A stretch of DNA of 64,000 bases from CAIQQQ01 sp037445025 (GCA_037445025.1 JBBILI010000029.1:1-64000), one strand, 5' to 3'. Positions 17,383 to 26,564 are shown, numbered from the stretch's first letter. Notes: generated by a model from the letters alone, not told the origin. Numbers and translations: made by a program.

Positions 17383-17563
17383 GCTTATCCGTCGCAAGCC
17401 GCGCCTGGTCGAGCACCGCGTCCGCCCGTGCGGCGGCCTGGGCATCGCGGGCGCGCTCGGCCGGTGTGCGGCCGAACCGCACACGCTGTGCCTGTGCTGC
17501 CGCCGCCTCCGCCGCCTTGGCCCGCGCCTTCTTCACCCGGCGGAGATTGACCAGCTCCGCCAT
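17369..17563 (-). CDS. DUF4169 family small protein
   Basis: This 64-residue basic, alanine-rich helical protein begins MAELVNLRRVKKARAKAA and continues RVRFGRTPAERARDA, the pattern of DUF4169 proteins found across alphaproteobacteria. Function is unknown. Its ATG overlaps the purB stop by one base (TGATG), so it is probably co-translated with purB. The last 14 bp overlap the convergent creA stop region. Confidence 0.8.
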   Translation of the reverse strand: MAELVNLRRVKKARAKAAEAAAAQAQRVRFGRTPAERARDAQAAARADAVLDQARLATDKPTSC

Positions 17564-18900
17564 CACGCCGCCCCGAACACCCGGGTGAAGATGTCGTCGA
17601 GCCGCGCCAGATGCAGCTGCGGATCCATCGCGGCATCCAGCAGCGCGGCGGACACCCGGCCCGCCACCTCCGGATCCGCCTCCAGATTCTCCCGGAACGA
17701 CTTCGCCCCGGGCTGGCCCAGCGTCGTCCAGGTCGCCATGGCATTGCGCTGCACGATCCGATAAGCGTCCTCGCGCAGAATACCGGCCCGTGCCAGGGCC
17801 AGCAGAATCTCGCCGGAATGCACCACGCCGCCGAGGCTCTCGAGATTGGCCACCATCTGCGCGGGATAGACGGTCAGCTTCTCCATCATCCCGGCCAGGC
17901 GCATCAGTGCGAAATCCAGCGTCACCGTCGTATCGGGGGCGATCGCGCGCTCCACGCTGGAATGGCTGATGTCACGCTCGTGCCACAGCGTCACGTTCTC
18001 CAGCGCCGGCACCACGGCGGCGCGCACGATGCGCGCAAGGCCCGTCAGGTTCTCCGACAGCACCGGGTTGCGCTTGTGCGGCATGGCCGAGCTGCCCTTC
18101 TGCCCGGCATGGAAGAACTCCTCGGCTTCGCGCACCTCGCTGCGCTGCAGGTGGCGCACTTCGGTGGCCAGGCGCTCGATGCCCGAGGCCACCACCGCCA
18201 GCGCGCAGAAGAACGCGGCATGGCGATCGCGCGGGATCACCTGGGTCGAGACCGGCTCCACCGAAAGGCCCAGCTTCGCCGCGACATGCGCCTCCACGCG
18301 CGGGTCGATATGCGCGAAGGTGCCGACGGCCCCGCTGATGGCGCACACCGCGATCTCGGCCCGCGCCGCCACCAGCCGCGCCCGGTTACGCGCGAATTCG
18401 GCGTAATGCCCGGCCAGCTTCAGCCCGAAGCTGGTCGGCTCGGCATGAATGCCGTGGCTGCGCCCGATGGTGGGCGTGTGCTTGAACTCAAGGGCCCGCG
18501 CCTTCAGCGCCGCCAGCACCGCGTCGACATCGGCGATCAGCAGGTCCGCCGCCTGGGTCAGCTGCACCGACAGGCAGGTGTCAAGCACATCCGAGCTGGT
18601 CATGCCGAGATGGACGAAGCGGCTGTCCTCGCCGATGCCCTCGGCCAGCCAGGTCAGAAAAGCGATCACGTCATGGCGGGTCTCCCGCTCGATGGCATCG
18701 ATCCGGTCCAGATCCGCCTGGGTGATGTTGGCCACCTTGGCATTCCCGCGGGTGCGGATCGCCTGCGCGGATTCAACCGGAATCTCGCCAAGCTCGGCCA
18801 TCGCCTCAGCGGCCAGCGCCTCGATCTCGAACCAGATCCGGAACCGGTTGGCCGGCTCCCAGATCGCGGCCATGGCGGGACGGGAGTAACGTGGAACCAT
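17563..18900 (-). CDS. purB: Adenylosuccinate lyase
   Basis: This 445-residue fumarase/aspartase-superfamily enzyme catalyses two steps of purine synthesis (SAICAR to AICAR and adenylosuccinate to AMP). Visible are the N-terminal VPRYSRPAMAAIWEP, LGMTSSDVLDTCLS, GRSHGIHAEPTSFGLK with a catalytic His, and the signature loop KGSSAMPHKRNPVLSENL with the catalytic Ser. ATG 18900 matches the usual PurB N-terminus; an ATG two codons upstream is possible. It is divergent from the TerC-type gene. Confidence 0.95.
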   Translation of the reverse strand: MVPRYSRPAMAAIWEPANRFRIWFEIEALAAEAMAELGEIPVESAQAIRTRGNAKVANITQADLDRIDAIERETRHDVIAFLTWLAEGIGEDSRFVHLGMTSSDVLDTCLSVQLTQAADLLIADVDAVLAALKARALEFKHTPTIGRSHGIHAEPTSFGLKLAGHYAEFARNRARLVAARAEIAVCAISGAVGTFAHIDPRVEAHVAAKLGLSVEPVSTQVIPRDRHAAFFCALAVVASGIERLATEVRHLQRSEVREAEEFFHAGQKGSSAMPHKRNPVLSENLTGLARIVRAAVVPALENVTLWHERDISHSSVERAIAPDTTVTLDFALMRLAGMMEKLTVYPAQMVANLESLGGVVHSGEILLALARAGILREDAYRIVQRNAMATWTTLGQPGAKSFRENLEADPEVAGRVSAALLDAAMDPQLHLARLDDIFTRVFGAA

Positions 18901-18970
18901 TGTCATGCATCCGCTGTCTTGCGCCTGTCTCGTAGGCGCGCTTCCTGGGGGCTGCAACACAGGAAGCGGC

Positions 18971-19564
18971 ATGTTCGACCCCGGCTTTGTTCATGAACTG
19001 GCCTCGCTCGCCCAGGTCCTGCTCGTCGATATCACGCTGGCCGGCGACAACGCCGTGGTGGTGGGCCTCGCCGTGGCCGGTCTGCCCCGGGCCCAGAAGC
19101 GCCACGCGATTCTGCTGGGCATCGGCGCTGCCACGATTCTGCGCATCGGCCTCGGCGCGGTGACGCTGCAGCTGCTGGCCATCGTGGGCCTGCTGCTGGC
19201 CGGCGGGCTGCTGCTGCTCTGGGTCGCCTACAAGATGTATCGCGAGCTGCGCCGCACGCCGCCGGCGCATGGCGTGGCACCGGCCAAGTCGCTGGCGGCC
19301 GCGATGCTGCAGATCGTGCTGGCCGATCTGTCGATGAGCCTGGACAACGTGCTGGCCGTGGCGGGGGCCGCCGACGGTCACATCTGGGTGCTGGTGACCG
19401 GCCTGGCGTTCTCCGTGGTGCTGATGGGCCTGGCCGCTTCGGCCATCGCGCGCCTGCTGGAACGGCATCGCTGGATCGCCTGGGTTGGGCTCGCGGTTGT
19501 GCTGTTCATTGCGCTGAAGCTGATCTGGGAAGGCGGGCAGGATGTGTGGGCGCATGTGATGTAG
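18971..19564 (+). CDS. TerC/YjbE-type integral membrane protein
   Basis: This 197-residue inner-membrane protein is of the TerC family, short YjbE-like form, proposed to export metal ions (Mn2+ in relatives). Family hallmarks are LLVDITLAGDNAVVVGLAVAG in TM1 and VLADLSMSLDNVLAVAGAA in the second half, each with the acidic residue pair placed within the membrane. About six helices are seen. Start ATG 18971. The stop is 10 bp before a composite repeat. Confidence 0.85.
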   Translation: MFDPGFVHELASLAQVLLVDITLAGDNAVVVGLAVAGLPRAQKRHAILLGIGAATILRIGLGAVTLQLLAIVGLLLAGGLLLLWVAYKMYRELRRTPPAHGVAPAKSLAAAMLQIVLADLSMSLDNVLAVAGAADGHIWVLVTGLAFSVVLMGLAASAIARLLERHRWIAWVGLAVVLFIALKLIWEGGQDVWAHVM

Positions 19565-19574
19565 GAAGAAAGGA

Positions 19575-19683
19575 CTTCTTTAAAAAAAGAAGCAAAAGAC
19601 TTTGTTATCGTTTGGGCGGGTATTTCCAGAAAGGGCGGCGACAGCGGACAAAATTTTTTGGTTCTTTTTTTCAAAAAAGAACC
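19575..19683. repeat. Composite AT-rich repeat, copy 4 (arms A and B complete, diverged core)
   Basis: The left arm is B type (CTTCTTTAAAAAAAGAAG, CAAAAGACTTTG). The right arm is the inverted A type (AATTTTTTGGTTC then T-rich hairpin). The core has drifted from the others (TTTGGGCGGGTATTTCC). It fills the convergent gap between the TerC-type gene and radC, 10 and 7 bp from the two stop codons. Confidence 0.75.
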
Positions 19684-19690
19684 TCTTGCT

Positions 19691-20422
19691 TTACAAAAGC
19701 CCCTCTCGACGAAAACTCAGCCAGCTGCCATTGCCGATGATGACATGGTCATGCAGCAGGATCGACAGCGCTGCCGTCGCGGCATTGATGTCATGCGTCA
19801 TCTCGATATCGGCGGTCGACGGCCGCGGATCGCCGCTGGGGTGGTTGTGCACCAGGATGATGGCGGTGGCATGCAGCTCCAGCGCCCGGCGCACCACCTC
19901 GCGCGGGTAGACCGGCGTGTGATTGACGGTGCCGCGGGTCTGCGCCTCGTCGGCCAGCAGGCGGTTGCGGCTGTCGAGGAACAGGATGCGCAGCTGCTCA
20001 ACACGCTCACGCGCCATGGTGGCGGTGAGGTAGTCCATCAGCCGGTCCCAGTTGGCGAGCACCGGCAGGTCGGTCACCTCGGCCCGCACCAGCAGCAGGG
20101 CTGCGGCCTGCACGGTCTTCAGCGCTGCCGCCCCGGCCTCGCCGATGCCATCCACCGTGCGCAGGTCGCCCAGCGGCGCCGAGATGGCAGCGGCAAAGCT
20201 GCCGAACCTGGAAATCAGCCGCCGCGCAATCGGCTTGGCGTCACGCCGTGGCAGAGCCAGGAACAGCACGAGTTCCATGAGTTCATGGTCGGCCAGCGCC
20301 TGGGCGCCGGCGGAGAGCAGGCGCGCACGGAGCCTGGCGCGATGCCCGTCGCCGGCATGGGTGGTGCGGGCGGTGTCGAACAGGGCGGATTGCTCAGCAA
20401 ATCCACGATTCGGCTGCTTCAT
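19691..20422 (-). CDS. radC: RadC family JAB-domain protein
   Basis: This 243-residue protein has an N-terminal helix-hairpin-helix region (DLRTVDGIGEAGAAALKTV, about 86-104) and a C-terminal JAB/MPN metalloprotease-like domain with the zinc motif HNHPSGDPRPS at 192-202. Despite the name, a repair role is doubtful; the biochemical role is unknown. The full length and all metal ligands are present. Confidence 0.9.
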   Translation of the reverse strand: MKQPNRGFAEQSALFDTARTTHAGDGHRARLRARLLSAGAQALADHELMELVLFLALPRRDAKPIARRLISRFGSFAAAISAPLGDLRTVDGIGEAGAAALKTVQAAALLLVRAEVTDLPVLANWDRLMDYLTATMARERVEQLRILFLDSRNRLLADEAQTRGTVNHTPVYPREVVRRALELHATAIILVHNHPSGDPRPSTADIEMTHDINAATAALSILLHDHVIIGNGSWLSFRREGLL

Positions 20423-20491
20423 GCCGCAAGTGTGCCGCGCGCAACGTGGCGTGTCGCCAACCTCGCGTGACCCCTGCGTCAGATCGACGCT

Positions 20492-20908
20492 TCAGACGAA
20501 ATCCGGCACCAGCCAGCGCGAAAATCCCGCCACCCAGTCTGGCCGCAGCTCGACGGCCCGTCGTGTGCCGGTGTCGATGATTGCCAGCACCGAGGCGGCG
20601 CGCGACGTCACCACCCCGTCCACCACCAGGCGCTGGCGTGCATGCAACGACTTGCGACCGATCCGGTGGAGGGCCGATTCGACCGCGACGGTCGCGGGCC
20701 AGTTCATCTCGCGCAGAAAATCAATCTCCAGGCGCGCAATCACCACGGCGTGCCCGTCATCCGGATCAAGCAGCCCGACCTGCGCCAGCATCTCGGCCCG
20801 GCCGGCCTCGTACATCACGGCATAGACCGCGTTATTGATATGGCCGAGACGGTCGGTGTCACAGAAGCGCAGAGACTGCAGCGTGACGAAAGGAGACGCC
20901 TCGTTCAC
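20492..20908 (-). CDS. Hotdog-fold acyl-CoA thioesterase
   Basis: This 138-residue 4HBT/YbgC-type hotdog protein has the catalytic Asp in RFCDTDRLGHINNAVYAVMYE, near residues 15-25. Such enzymes hydrolyse short or aromatic acyl-CoA thioesters. The start is GTG at 20908, giving a 4-bp GTGA overlap with the map stop, so it is co-translated with methionine aminopeptidase. The substrate is unknown. Confidence 0.85.
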   Translation of the reverse strand: MNEASPFVTLQSLRFCDTDRLGHINNAVYAVMYEAGRAEMLAQVGLLDPDDGHAVVIARLEIDFLREMNWPATVAVESALHRIGRKSLHARQRLVVDGVVTSRAASVLAIIDTGTRRAVELRPDWVAGFSRWLVPDFV

Positions 20909-21711
20909 ACCGGGTACGGCGGCTTGAACAGCCCGGTGGGCGAGAGGGTGAAGATCTCCACCCCGGTCTCGGTCACGCCCACCATGTGCTCGAACTGCGC
21001 GGACAGGCTGCGGTCGCGCGTCACCGCGGTCCAGCCGTCGTCCAGCACCTTCACCTCGGGCCGGCCGGCGTTCACCATCGGCTCGATGGTGAAGAACATG
21101 CCGGGCTTCAGCACGGTGCCATCTCCCGGCCGGCCGTAATGCAGCACATTCGGCGCCTCGTGGAAGCGCCGGCCGATGCCGTGGCCGCAGAAATCACGCA
21201 CGATGGAAAAACGCTGGCCTTCGGCATAACGCTGGATGGCGAAGCCGATATCGCCCAGCGTGGCCCCGGGCCGCACCTCGGCGAGGCCGCGCATCAGTGA
21301 TTCATGTGTCGCATCGATCAGGTTGCGTGCCTTGGTCGAGGGCGGGCCGGCGCAGTACATACGGCTGGAATCGCCGTGCCAGCCATCGAGAATGACCGTG
21401 ACATCGATGTTCAGGATATCGCCGGTCAGCAGCACGCGATCGCCGGGAATGCCGTGACAGACGACATGGTTGATCGAGATGCAGACGGATTTCGGATAGC
21501 CACGGTAGTTCATGCAGGCCGACACGGCGCCATGGGCATTGATGAAGTCATCGCAGATCGTGTCGAGCGCGCCGGTGGTGATGCCTGGCCGGACATGTTC
21601 GGTGATCATGTCCAGCGTTTCGGCGGCCAGCCGGCCGGCCGCGCGCATGCCGGCGAAATCCTCCGGGGCATGCAGGGTAATCCGTCGCGATTCGGCGCCG
21701 CCGTCCATCAT
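20905..21711 (-). CDS. map: Type I methionine aminopeptidase
   Basis: This 268-residue cytosolic metalloprotease removes the initiator methionine. Metal and catalytic residues are visible: CHGIPG (His), NIDVTVILDGWHGDSS (two Asp), CGHGIGRRFHEAPNVLHYG (His pair), TIEPM and FEHMVGV (Glu residues). The start is taken at the first ATG of an ATG-ATG pair (21711). It overlaps the downstream thioesterase gene by 4 bp. Confidence 0.95.
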   Translation of the reverse strand: MMDGGAESRRITLHAPEDFAGMRAAGRLAAETLDMITEHVRPGITTGALDTICDDFINAHGAVSACMNYRGYPKSVCISINHVVCHGIPGDRVLLTGDILNIDVTVILDGWHGDSSRMYCAGPPSTKARNLIDATHESLMRGLAEVRPGATLGDIGFAIQRYAEGQRFSIVRDFCGHGIGRRFHEAPNVLHYGRPGDGTVLKPGMFFTIEPMVNAGRPEVKVLDDGWTAVTRDRSLSAQFEHMVGVTETGVEIFTLSPTGLFKPPYPV

Positions 21712-21854
21712 TCCGCTCCATTCGCCCCGCCCCGTTCGTCCCGCCGGGCGCAGGCGCGCATACTTTAGTCCATTGCCATCTTCTGCGACATGCGCATCCC
21801 AGTGCAACCTTGCAAGTCGCCCCTGCCCCCGCCCGGCGGCAACGCGCGTCCGGG

Positions 21855-23090
21855 TCAGGAGACGCGCGAGCCCTGCCCCGGTTCCGGCTTGAGCACCATG
21901 CAGGAAAGTCTATGGCGGGCCAGGGTGGCGCAGGCGCCATCGGCCTCGGCCGACTTGAGACCGATGAGCTGGGCACGCCAGCTGGTCTGCCCCCTCTGCT
22001 GCACCGCCTCGACATGCACCTGCCCCGCACCCGCGAGGTGATGGGCGTTGAACGCGGCCTGGCGGGCGGTGCCCTCCGTGGCGAACGCGCCGATCTGCAC
22101 GGCCCAGACGGATCGTGCGGCGAGCGGCGGAGACGGGCGGGGCGGCACCGGCAGGGACGCCGACACCGGCGGACGCCGGCTCTCGGCCCGCGGCGGCGGG
22201 GCCACATCCAGCCGCTCGAAGCCCTGGTCGAGCAGGGCGGTCATCTGCGTGTCCCGCTCGGCAGGGTTGCGCGCGCCCAGCACGACGCCGATCAGCCGCA
22301 CGTCCGAATGCACGGCCGACGTGACGAGGTTGAACCCCGAGGCGTTGATATAGCCGGTCTTGAGGCCATCAGCCCCCGGATAGGTCTGCAGCATGCGGTC
22401 GTGATTCTGGATGGTGCGGCCGTGGAAGCGGAAAGCGGGGGTCGAGAAATAGTGATATTCGTTGGGAAAATCGGCGAGCAGGCGTCGCGCCAGCGTGGCC
22501 AGGTCGCGCGCGGTTGAAACCTGGGCATCGTCCGGCAGGCCGGAGGCGTTGCGAAAGCTGGTATGGGCCATGCCGAGCGCGTGCGCCCGCAGGGTCATCA
22601 TGTCGGCAAAGCTGTCCTCGGACCCGCCGAGCAGTTCGCCCAGCGCGGCTGCCGCATCGTTGGCGGATTTCGTGACCAGTCCCAGGATCGCCTGCTCCAC
22701 CGTGAGCCGGGTTCCAGGCACGAGGCCGAGCTTGGAGGGAATCTGTGACGCCGCGTGGGCACTCACTGGCACGCTCTGGTCGAGCTTCAGCCGCCGGTCG
22801 TGCAGCGCCTCGAACACCATATAGAGTGTCATCATCTTGGTGAGGCTGGCCGGGTGGCGCTCGTCATCCGCATTGACGGCCGAGAGTTCCCGCCCGGTGC
22901 GGGCCTCGACGACGATCGAGCTGTAGCGCTCCGAGCCGACCTGCGCCCAGGCCGGACCCGCGGGGATCAGCAGACCGATCAGGCCGGTCATGACCAGGAC
23001 GAAGGCCGCCGCACGGCGCAACCCTGACATCGCTCCCATGCATCCGCACGAACCCGAGAGACCTGTCACTTCGACACAAGACTTTCCCAT
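21855..23090 (-). CDS. dacA: D-alanyl-D-alanine carboxypeptidase with SPOR domain
   Basis: This 411-residue PBP5-type carboxypeptidase (S11) trims the peptidoglycan pentapeptide. It has a signal peptide ending near residue 49 (AGPAWA), SxxK at 82-85 (SLTK), SAN in VTKSANDAAAALG, and KTG in GLKTGYINASG. The last 80 residues (WAVQIGAFATEGTARQAAF) are an SPOR domain that targets division-septum glycan. Start ATG 23090 has GGTGA 4 nt upstream; ATGs at 23039 and 23030 are alternatives with shorter n-regions. Confidence 0.9.
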   Translation of the reverse strand: MGKSCVEVTGLSGSCGCMGAMSGLRRAAAFVLVMTGLIGLLIPAGPAWAQVGSERYSSIVVEARTGRELSAVNADDERHPASLTKMMTLYMVFEALHDRRLKLDQSVPVSAHAASQIPSKLGLVPGTRLTVEQAILGLVTKSANDAAAALGELLGGSEDSFADMMTLRAHALGMAHTSFRNASGLPDDAQVSTARDLATLARRLLADFPNEYHYFSTPAFRFHGRTIQNHDRMLQTYPGADGLKTGYINASGFNLVTSAVHSDVRLIGVVLGARNPAERDTQMTALLDQGFERLDVAPPPRAESRRPPVSASLPVPPRPSPPLAARSVWAVQIGAFATEGTARQAAFNAHHLAGAGQVHVEAVQQRGQTSWRAQLIGLKSAEADGACATLARHRLSCMVLKPEPGQGSRVS

Positions 23091-23197
23091 GGCGTCACCC
23101 TACCGGCGCGATCGAAGCCGTGTCCAGGCCCAAACCGTCCGCGAAACAGTGTGATTCAAAGAGGTTAACAGTGCATGGCTGGCGTGCGCCGGACGTT

Positions 23198-23265
23198 TTG
23201 TGCAGTGCACAATAACATCTTGCATCCAGTCTCAGGCTTGGCTAGAACCCCCATATTGCAGTGCA
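23198..23265. promoter_or_regulatory. Twin palindromes upstream of phasin gene, candidate PhaR operators
   Basis: Site 1 (23198-23212) is TTGTGCAGTGCACAA, two 7-bp arms around one G. Site 2 repeats its centre, TGCAGTGCA (23257-23265), 56 bp downstream. Both lie between the dacA start and the phasin gene. TGC-rich palindromes in front of phasin genes are known targets of the PHA-responsive repressor PhaR in other proteobacteria. Assignment here is inference from position and symmetry. Confidence 0.5.
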
Positions 23266-23344
23266 GCAGAGACTGCGGAATGCGGGCCAGATGCTCGTTT
23301 CCATGTCATCTGGCCGGCGCTGCCGCAAGGACAAGGAAACCACG

Positions 23345-23938
23345 ATGGCCGCAAAGGCGCCAAAGAAAAGCACGGCGAAGATGGTGGAGGCACCGGTTGA
23401 ACCGCAGGCCGACCTGTCCGCCACGCATCACGAGACCGGGGCAGCGGCGACCACTGCCCCAATTCCGGACCCGGCCCTGTCTGCCGCGGCCCCGGAACAA
23501 GGCGGTGCGGCCCAGGCCCGAATCGGGGCCCAGCCGAAGGTCGAGAACGCTCAACCCAACCAAAAGGAAATGCTGATCATGGACAAAGCCATCAAGACCA
23601 CCGAAGAACTCGTCGCGTTCGGCCAGGGCAACGTCGAGGCGCTGCTGAAGTCGAGCCAGATCTGGGCCGCCGGCGTGCAGGACCTCGGCAAGCACTTCGC
23701 CGCCACCGCCCAGGCCAGCATGGACGAGACCATGGCGACCGTGAAGGCGATCTCGGGCGTGAAGTCGCTCAAGGAAGCAATGGACCTGCAGGCCAGCTTC
23801 GCCAAGACCACCATGGAGAAGCTGCTTGCCGAGACCGGCAAGATCACTGACGCGTCGATGAAGCTCGCCGAGCAGGCCATCGCGCCGATCACCGAGCGCG
23901 TGACGATCGCCACCGAGAAGTTCGCCCGCCCGGTCTGA
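23345..23938 (+). CDS. phaP: Phasin family protein
   Basis: This 197-residue PHA-granule surface protein has an N-terminal Lys/Ala/Pro-rich, probably disordered part (1-75). It is followed by an amphipathic helical phasin domain with KTTEELVAFGQGNVEALLKS, IWAAGVQDLGKHFAATAQAS and a final ITERVTIATEKFARPV. It coats PHB granules and fits the phaC gene in this window. ATG 23345 has AAGGA 7 nt upstream. A strong terminator follows the stop. Confidence 0.9.
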   Translation: MAAKAPKKSTAKMVEAPVEPQADLSATHHETGAAATTAPIPDPALSAAAPEQGGAAQARIGAQPKVENAQPNQKEMLIMDKAIKTTEELVAFGQGNVEALLKSSQIWAAGVQDLGKHFAATAQASMDETMATVKAISGVKSLKEAMDLQASFAKTTMEKLLAETGKITDASMKLAEQAIAPITERVTIATEKFARPV

Positions 23939-23963
23939 TTTCAGACGCGACGGACGACGGATC

Positions 23964-23995
23964 AGGGCCCGGGGGCATCCCCCGGGCCCTTTCTT
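23964..23995 (+). terminator. Rho-independent terminator after the phasin gene
   Basis: Perfect 12-bp arms, AGGGCCCGGGGG and CCCCCGGGCCCT, with loop CAT are followed by TTTCTT. It lies 25 bp after the phasin stop. Confidence 0.9.
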
Positions 23996-24162
23996 ATGGG
24001 CGGCGAGCACGCAAGAGGCTTTTATCGGACGGCACGTTTCAGATATTCTTACGGGTATCCGGCAGCACTGCGTGGACACGGACGTCAATCGGCCCCATGT
24101 CACCCATCCAAGTCTGCCGCCCGGCGACGAGAACTGTGGTCTGGAAACAACGGTTGCATCCC

Positions 24163-24567
24163 ATGCGCGACGATCATTTCTGTCTGCCCCACCCGGCCCC
24201 GGCCCATCTGCCCCTGCCCACCCTCGCCCGGCGCGAGGATGGCGGACGTGACGAGGGCGGCAAGGATGGCGGCCCGAATGTCGGTGTCGTCACCAAAACC
24301 CGCACCCGCACGCGCAAACCCGCGATGTACAAGGTGCTGATGCTGAACGACGACTACACGCCGATGGAGTTCGTCGTGCACGTGCTGGAACGGTTCTTCC
24401 AGAAGACCCGCGAGGAATCGACCCGCATCATGCTGCACGTGCACCGCCGCGGCGTGGGCGTCTGCGGCGTGTTCACCTACGAGGTCGCCGAAACGAAGGT
24501 GACGCAGGTGATGGACCTGGCCCGGCAGAACCAGCACCCCCTGCAATGCACGATCGAGAAGGACTGA
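24163..24567 (+). CDS. clpS: ATP-dependent Clp protease adaptor ClpS
   Basis: This 134-residue adaptor delivers N-degron substrates to ClpAP. The conserved core runs from about residue 50: KPAMYKVLMLNDDYTPMEFV (NDDYTPM pocket), VLERFFQKTREESTRIMLHV, and GVCGVFTYEVAETKVTQVMD. The first 45 residues are a charged, Gly/Asp-rich extension. No clpA lies downstream within the window; the next gene is a chemoreceptor. Confidence 0.9.
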   Translation: MRDDHFCLPHPAPAHLPLPTLARREDGGRDEGGKDGGPNVGVVTKTRTRTRKPAMYKVLMLNDDYTPMEFVVHVLERFFQKTREESTRIMLHVHRRGVGVCGVFTYEVAETKVTQVMDLARQNQHPLQCTIEKD

Positions 24568-24603
24568 GCCGACACGCGTCGCCAACGGAGAGGTGATTCC
24601 TGA

Positions 24604-24637
24604 AAAGCCGGCCCGCTGTGGCCGGCTTTCATGTTTT
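24604..24637 (+). terminator. Terminator after clpS
   Basis: Arms AAAGCCGGCC and GGCCGGCTTT enclose a 6-nt loop and are followed by CATGTTTT. It is 36 bp past the clpS stop and would separate clpS from the chemoreceptor gene. Confidence 0.7.
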
Positions 24638-24708
24638 GGTGACGAGTCTCGGCGATGATGCGAACCCGGACAGGACGATATGGTCGTGGTCCTTGCGGGA
24701 GATCGCTC

Positions 24709-26439
24709 GTGTCGGCAAGCCTGAAGCCAGGAACGCTGTTTGACCGGATCGGGATCCTGACCCGCCTGCTTCTGCCGGTACTGATCATTGTGCCGCTAGG
24801 CATTGCCGGCATCATCACGTTCACGATAGCGGTGGTGCAGGACTACACGCTTCAGCGCGAGCAGGCCGAGCTCAAGGTCGGTCTCGCGGTGTTGAACGAG
24901 ACACTCGCCGATGCGGCCAACACGCCCGGCAGCCAGCAGGCGCCGGTCTGGTCGGTCGACAAGGATCAGCTGAGGCTCGGCGCGGTTGTCCTGAACGGAC
25001 GTAACGACATCGTCGACGCGGTGAAGCAGCAGGTAGGGTCGGTGGCAACGCTGTTTCTGGGCGATCTGCGTGTGGCCACCAACGTGACCAACCCTGATGG
25101 GTCGCGCGCGGTGGGCACGAGGCTCACGGCCGGGCCGGTCTATGATGCCGTGCTGAAGCAGGGCCAGCAGTATCGCGGCGAGGCGGCCATTCTCACTACG
25201 CGCTATCTCGCGGTCTACGACCCGATCCGCGACGCGAACAACAAGGTGATCGGCGTGCTGTTCACCGGGGTTCCGCTCACCAAGGTCTATCAGCTGATCG
25301 ACGAAATCAAATCGCGCAGCGTGGTGGGGGCGGCCTTGCTGGTGGTTCTGCTGGCGGTGTTTCTGGTCGCCTGGGTGCAATGGTGTCTGCGGCCGATCAC
25401 GGCGCTGGCCGGGACTATGGCCGACATGTCGCAAGGCCGGCTGGACAGCGCGCTGCCTTGCCTGCACCGGTCAGACCGCCTCGGACTGATCGCGCGCACC
25501 CTGCTGCAGCTGCGCGAGACGCTGATCCATGGCCAAAATCTGGAGGCCGAGGCGGCCAATGCCCGCGCCCAGGCCGCGCAGGATCGGGGCCGTGCCTTGG
25601 CAGCGATGGCCGACCGGGTGGAGCAGGATCTGTCCGAGACGCTGCAGGAGGTCACCGGCCGCAGCACCAGCCTGTCGCACATCGCCGATGCCATGAGCCA
25701 ATCGGCCGACCGCTCCGGGCAGGGCGCACAGCGGGCCACGGACGCAGCGAACGGTGCGCTGGAGACGGCGCAGACCGCGGCGACCGCGGCTGGGGAACTT
25801 TCAGGGGCGATTCATGAAATCGCCGAGCAGGTGGCCCGCTCCACCCAGGTGGTCGCCCAGGCCGTTGCGGGCAGCGAGCACACGCGCACGGTGATCGAGA
25901 CACTCACGGATCGCGTGGGCCGGATCGGTGACATGACCGGCATCATCGCCGATATCGCGGCCCGGACGAACCTGCTGGCGCTGAACGCGACCATCGAGGC
26001 GGCCCGGGCCGGCGAGGCCGGACGCGGCTTCGCGGTGGTGGCCGGCGAGGTCAAGCAGCTGGCCACCCAGACCGCGCAATCGACCGGCGAGATCACCCGC
26101 CAGATCGCCGATGTGCGCCAGGCCACCGGCGAGGCGGTCGAGGCGGTGCGGCGGATCGAGCTGACGATCGGCGAGATCAACGGCATCGCGGCTTCGGTGG
26201 CGGCGGCGGTGGAGCAGCAGGGTGCTGCCACCAGCGAAATCGCCCGCAGCATCGAGGCGACAGCAGCGGCGGCGGAGGACGTGTGCCGCAACATCGATGC
26301 CGTCCGCACGGAGGCGGACACGACGCGGCTGGCCGCGGGCGATGTGCGCAGTTCGGCCACTTCGCTGTCGGGGTCGATCGCGGCGTTGCAGCAGGGGGTG
26401 GTGAAGGTGGTGCGGGACTCGGCCAGCCGTGCGGCGTAA
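24709..26439 (+). CDS. Methyl-accepting chemotaxis protein with single Cache-like sensor
   Basis: This 576-residue transmembrane chemoreceptor has TM1 at about 20-42, a periplasmic domain at about 45-200 with a single-Cache-like look (VWSVDKDQLRLGAVVLNG; RYLAVYDPIRDANNKVIGVL) and TM2 at about 207-230. A HAMP-like linker follows (WCLRPITALAGTMADMSQGR), then a long signalling coiled coil with tip IADIAARTNLLALNATIEAA. GTG 24709 is chosen because GGGAG lies 7 nt upstream. It is a second orphan receptor in this window; the ligand is unknown. Confidence 0.9.
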   Translation: MSASLKPGTLFDRIGILTRLLLPVLIIVPLGIAGIITFTIAVVQDYTLQREQAELKVGLAVLNETLADAANTPGSQQAPVWSVDKDQLRLGAVVLNGRNDIVDAVKQQVGSVATLFLGDLRVATNVTNPDGSRAVGTRLTAGPVYDAVLKQGQQYRGEAAILTTRYLAVYDPIRDANNKVIGVLFTGVPLTKVYQLIDEIKSRSVVGAALLVVLLAVFLVAWVQWCLRPITALAGTMADMSQGRLDSALPCLHRSDRLGLIARTLLQLRETLIHGQNLEAEAANARAQAAQDRGRALAAMADRVEQDLSETLQEVTGRSTSLSHIADAMSQSADRSGQGAQRATDAANGALETAQTAATAAGELSGAIHEIAEQVARSTQVVAQAVAGSEHTRTVIETLTDRVGRIGDMTGIIADIAARTNLLALNATIEAARAGEAGRGFAVVAGEVKQLATQTAQSTGEITRQIADVRQATGEAVEAVRRIELTIGEINGIAASVAAAVEQQGAATSEIARSIEATAAAAEDVCRNIDAVRTEADTTRLAAGDVRSSATSLSGSIAALQQGVVKVVRDSASRAA

Positions 26440-26445
26440 GAAAGA

Positions 26446-26557
26446 GGTTCTTTTTTGAAAAAAAGAACCAAAAAACTTCCATCACCTGATGTATCATTCA
26501 GGATAAAACACACCTCGAAGGATAAAAGTCTTTTGCTTCTTTTCTTCAGAAAAGAAG
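26446..26557. repeat. Composite AT-rich repeat, copy 5 (arms A and B complete, diverged core)
   Basis: Arm A is on the left (GGTTCTTTTTT/AAAAAAAGAACC, AAAAAACTTC) and the inverted arm B on the right (ATAAAAGTCTTTTGCTTC and hairpin). The core is unlike the common one (CATCACCTGATGTATCATTC). It lies between the chemoreceptor stop and the stop of the broken DUF599 gene, 6 and 7 bp away. Confidence 0.75.
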
Positions 26558-26564
26558 TGCTTCC

